From NCBI GenBank assembly GCA_026260175.1, contig JAKCWW010000957.1, positions 5,666-69,665 on the forward strand: a DNA stretch of 64,000 bases; not shown here. Direction: 5' to 3'. Within the stretch, counting starts at the first letter, position 1. The stretch comes from Reticulitermes lucifugus. Lineage: Eukaryota; Arthropoda; Insecta; Blattodea; Rhinotermitidae. Below are more notes on the stretch, generated by a model that was given only the letters and a program-made list of their open reading frames with translations, was not told the DNA's origin and made no database searches.

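Noticed and set aside
1-64000. CRISPR arrays, operons, ribosome binding sites, bacterial terminators
   Set aside because: The window is an animal nuclear gene with introns; the repeats are interspersed elements and microsatellites, not spacer arrays.

Overview
The window is eukaryotic and reads as an AT-rich insect genome: one very large, intron-rich gene on the minus strand, with degraded LINEs, tRNA-derived SINEs, foldback MITEs and DNA-transposon relics in its introns. Several repeat families resemble ones I associate from memory with cockroaches and termites (Blattodea). That placement is a guess; 'insect' is firmer.

Almost everything coding belongs to one gene, the heavy chain of cytoplasmic dynein-2 (DYNC2H1; beethoven in Drosophila), the retrograde motor of intraflagellar transport. 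I could place 53 consecutive exons with splice sites and phases that agree, from about 64,000 (tail domain) down to 1,114 (between AAA5 and AAA6). They give about 9.46 kb of coding sequence, roughly 3,150 codons, with no internal stop. The start codon lies beyond the right edge. The C-terminal part (AAA6 and the cap) lies beyond the left edge.

Layout from right to left (5' to 3' of the gene): tail, exons 1-10 (64.0-52.5 kb); linker, exons 11-23 (51.5-37.9 kb); AAA1, exons 24-27 (37.7-34.6 kb); AAA2, exons 27-32 (35.0-28.1 kb); AAA3, exons 33-39 (26.8-18.7 kb); AAA4, exons 40-45 (18.6-12.7 kb); stalk and microtubule-binding domain, exons 45-49 (12.9-8.5 kb); AAA5, exons 49-53 (8.8-1.1 kb). The Walker motifs of AAA1 to AAA3 are intact. 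The AAA4 P-loop has Arg before its last two residues, as in the human protein.

The introns hold: LINE 3' ends (3.25-3.95, 5.87-6.32, 6.85-7.22, 46.3-47.0 and 62.6-63.0 kb); two SINE families, one copy with a perfect 11-bp target-site duplication; a piggyBac-type MITE with TTAA ends (29.0-29.3 kb); four pogo/Tigger-like relics; a mariner relic and another DDE transposase relic; foldback elements; two assembly gaps (32,751-33,183 and 58,755-58,804).

The observations most worth following are three small motifs with a shared hammerhead-ribozyme-like architecture (3.2, 36.9 and 48.85 kb). Two of them lie between long inverted repeats, one pair being a perfect 51-bp match. Also notable are a tandem partial duplication of the first visible exon (63.67-63.97 kb) and a GC-AG intron in the tail region (52.7-55.4 kb).
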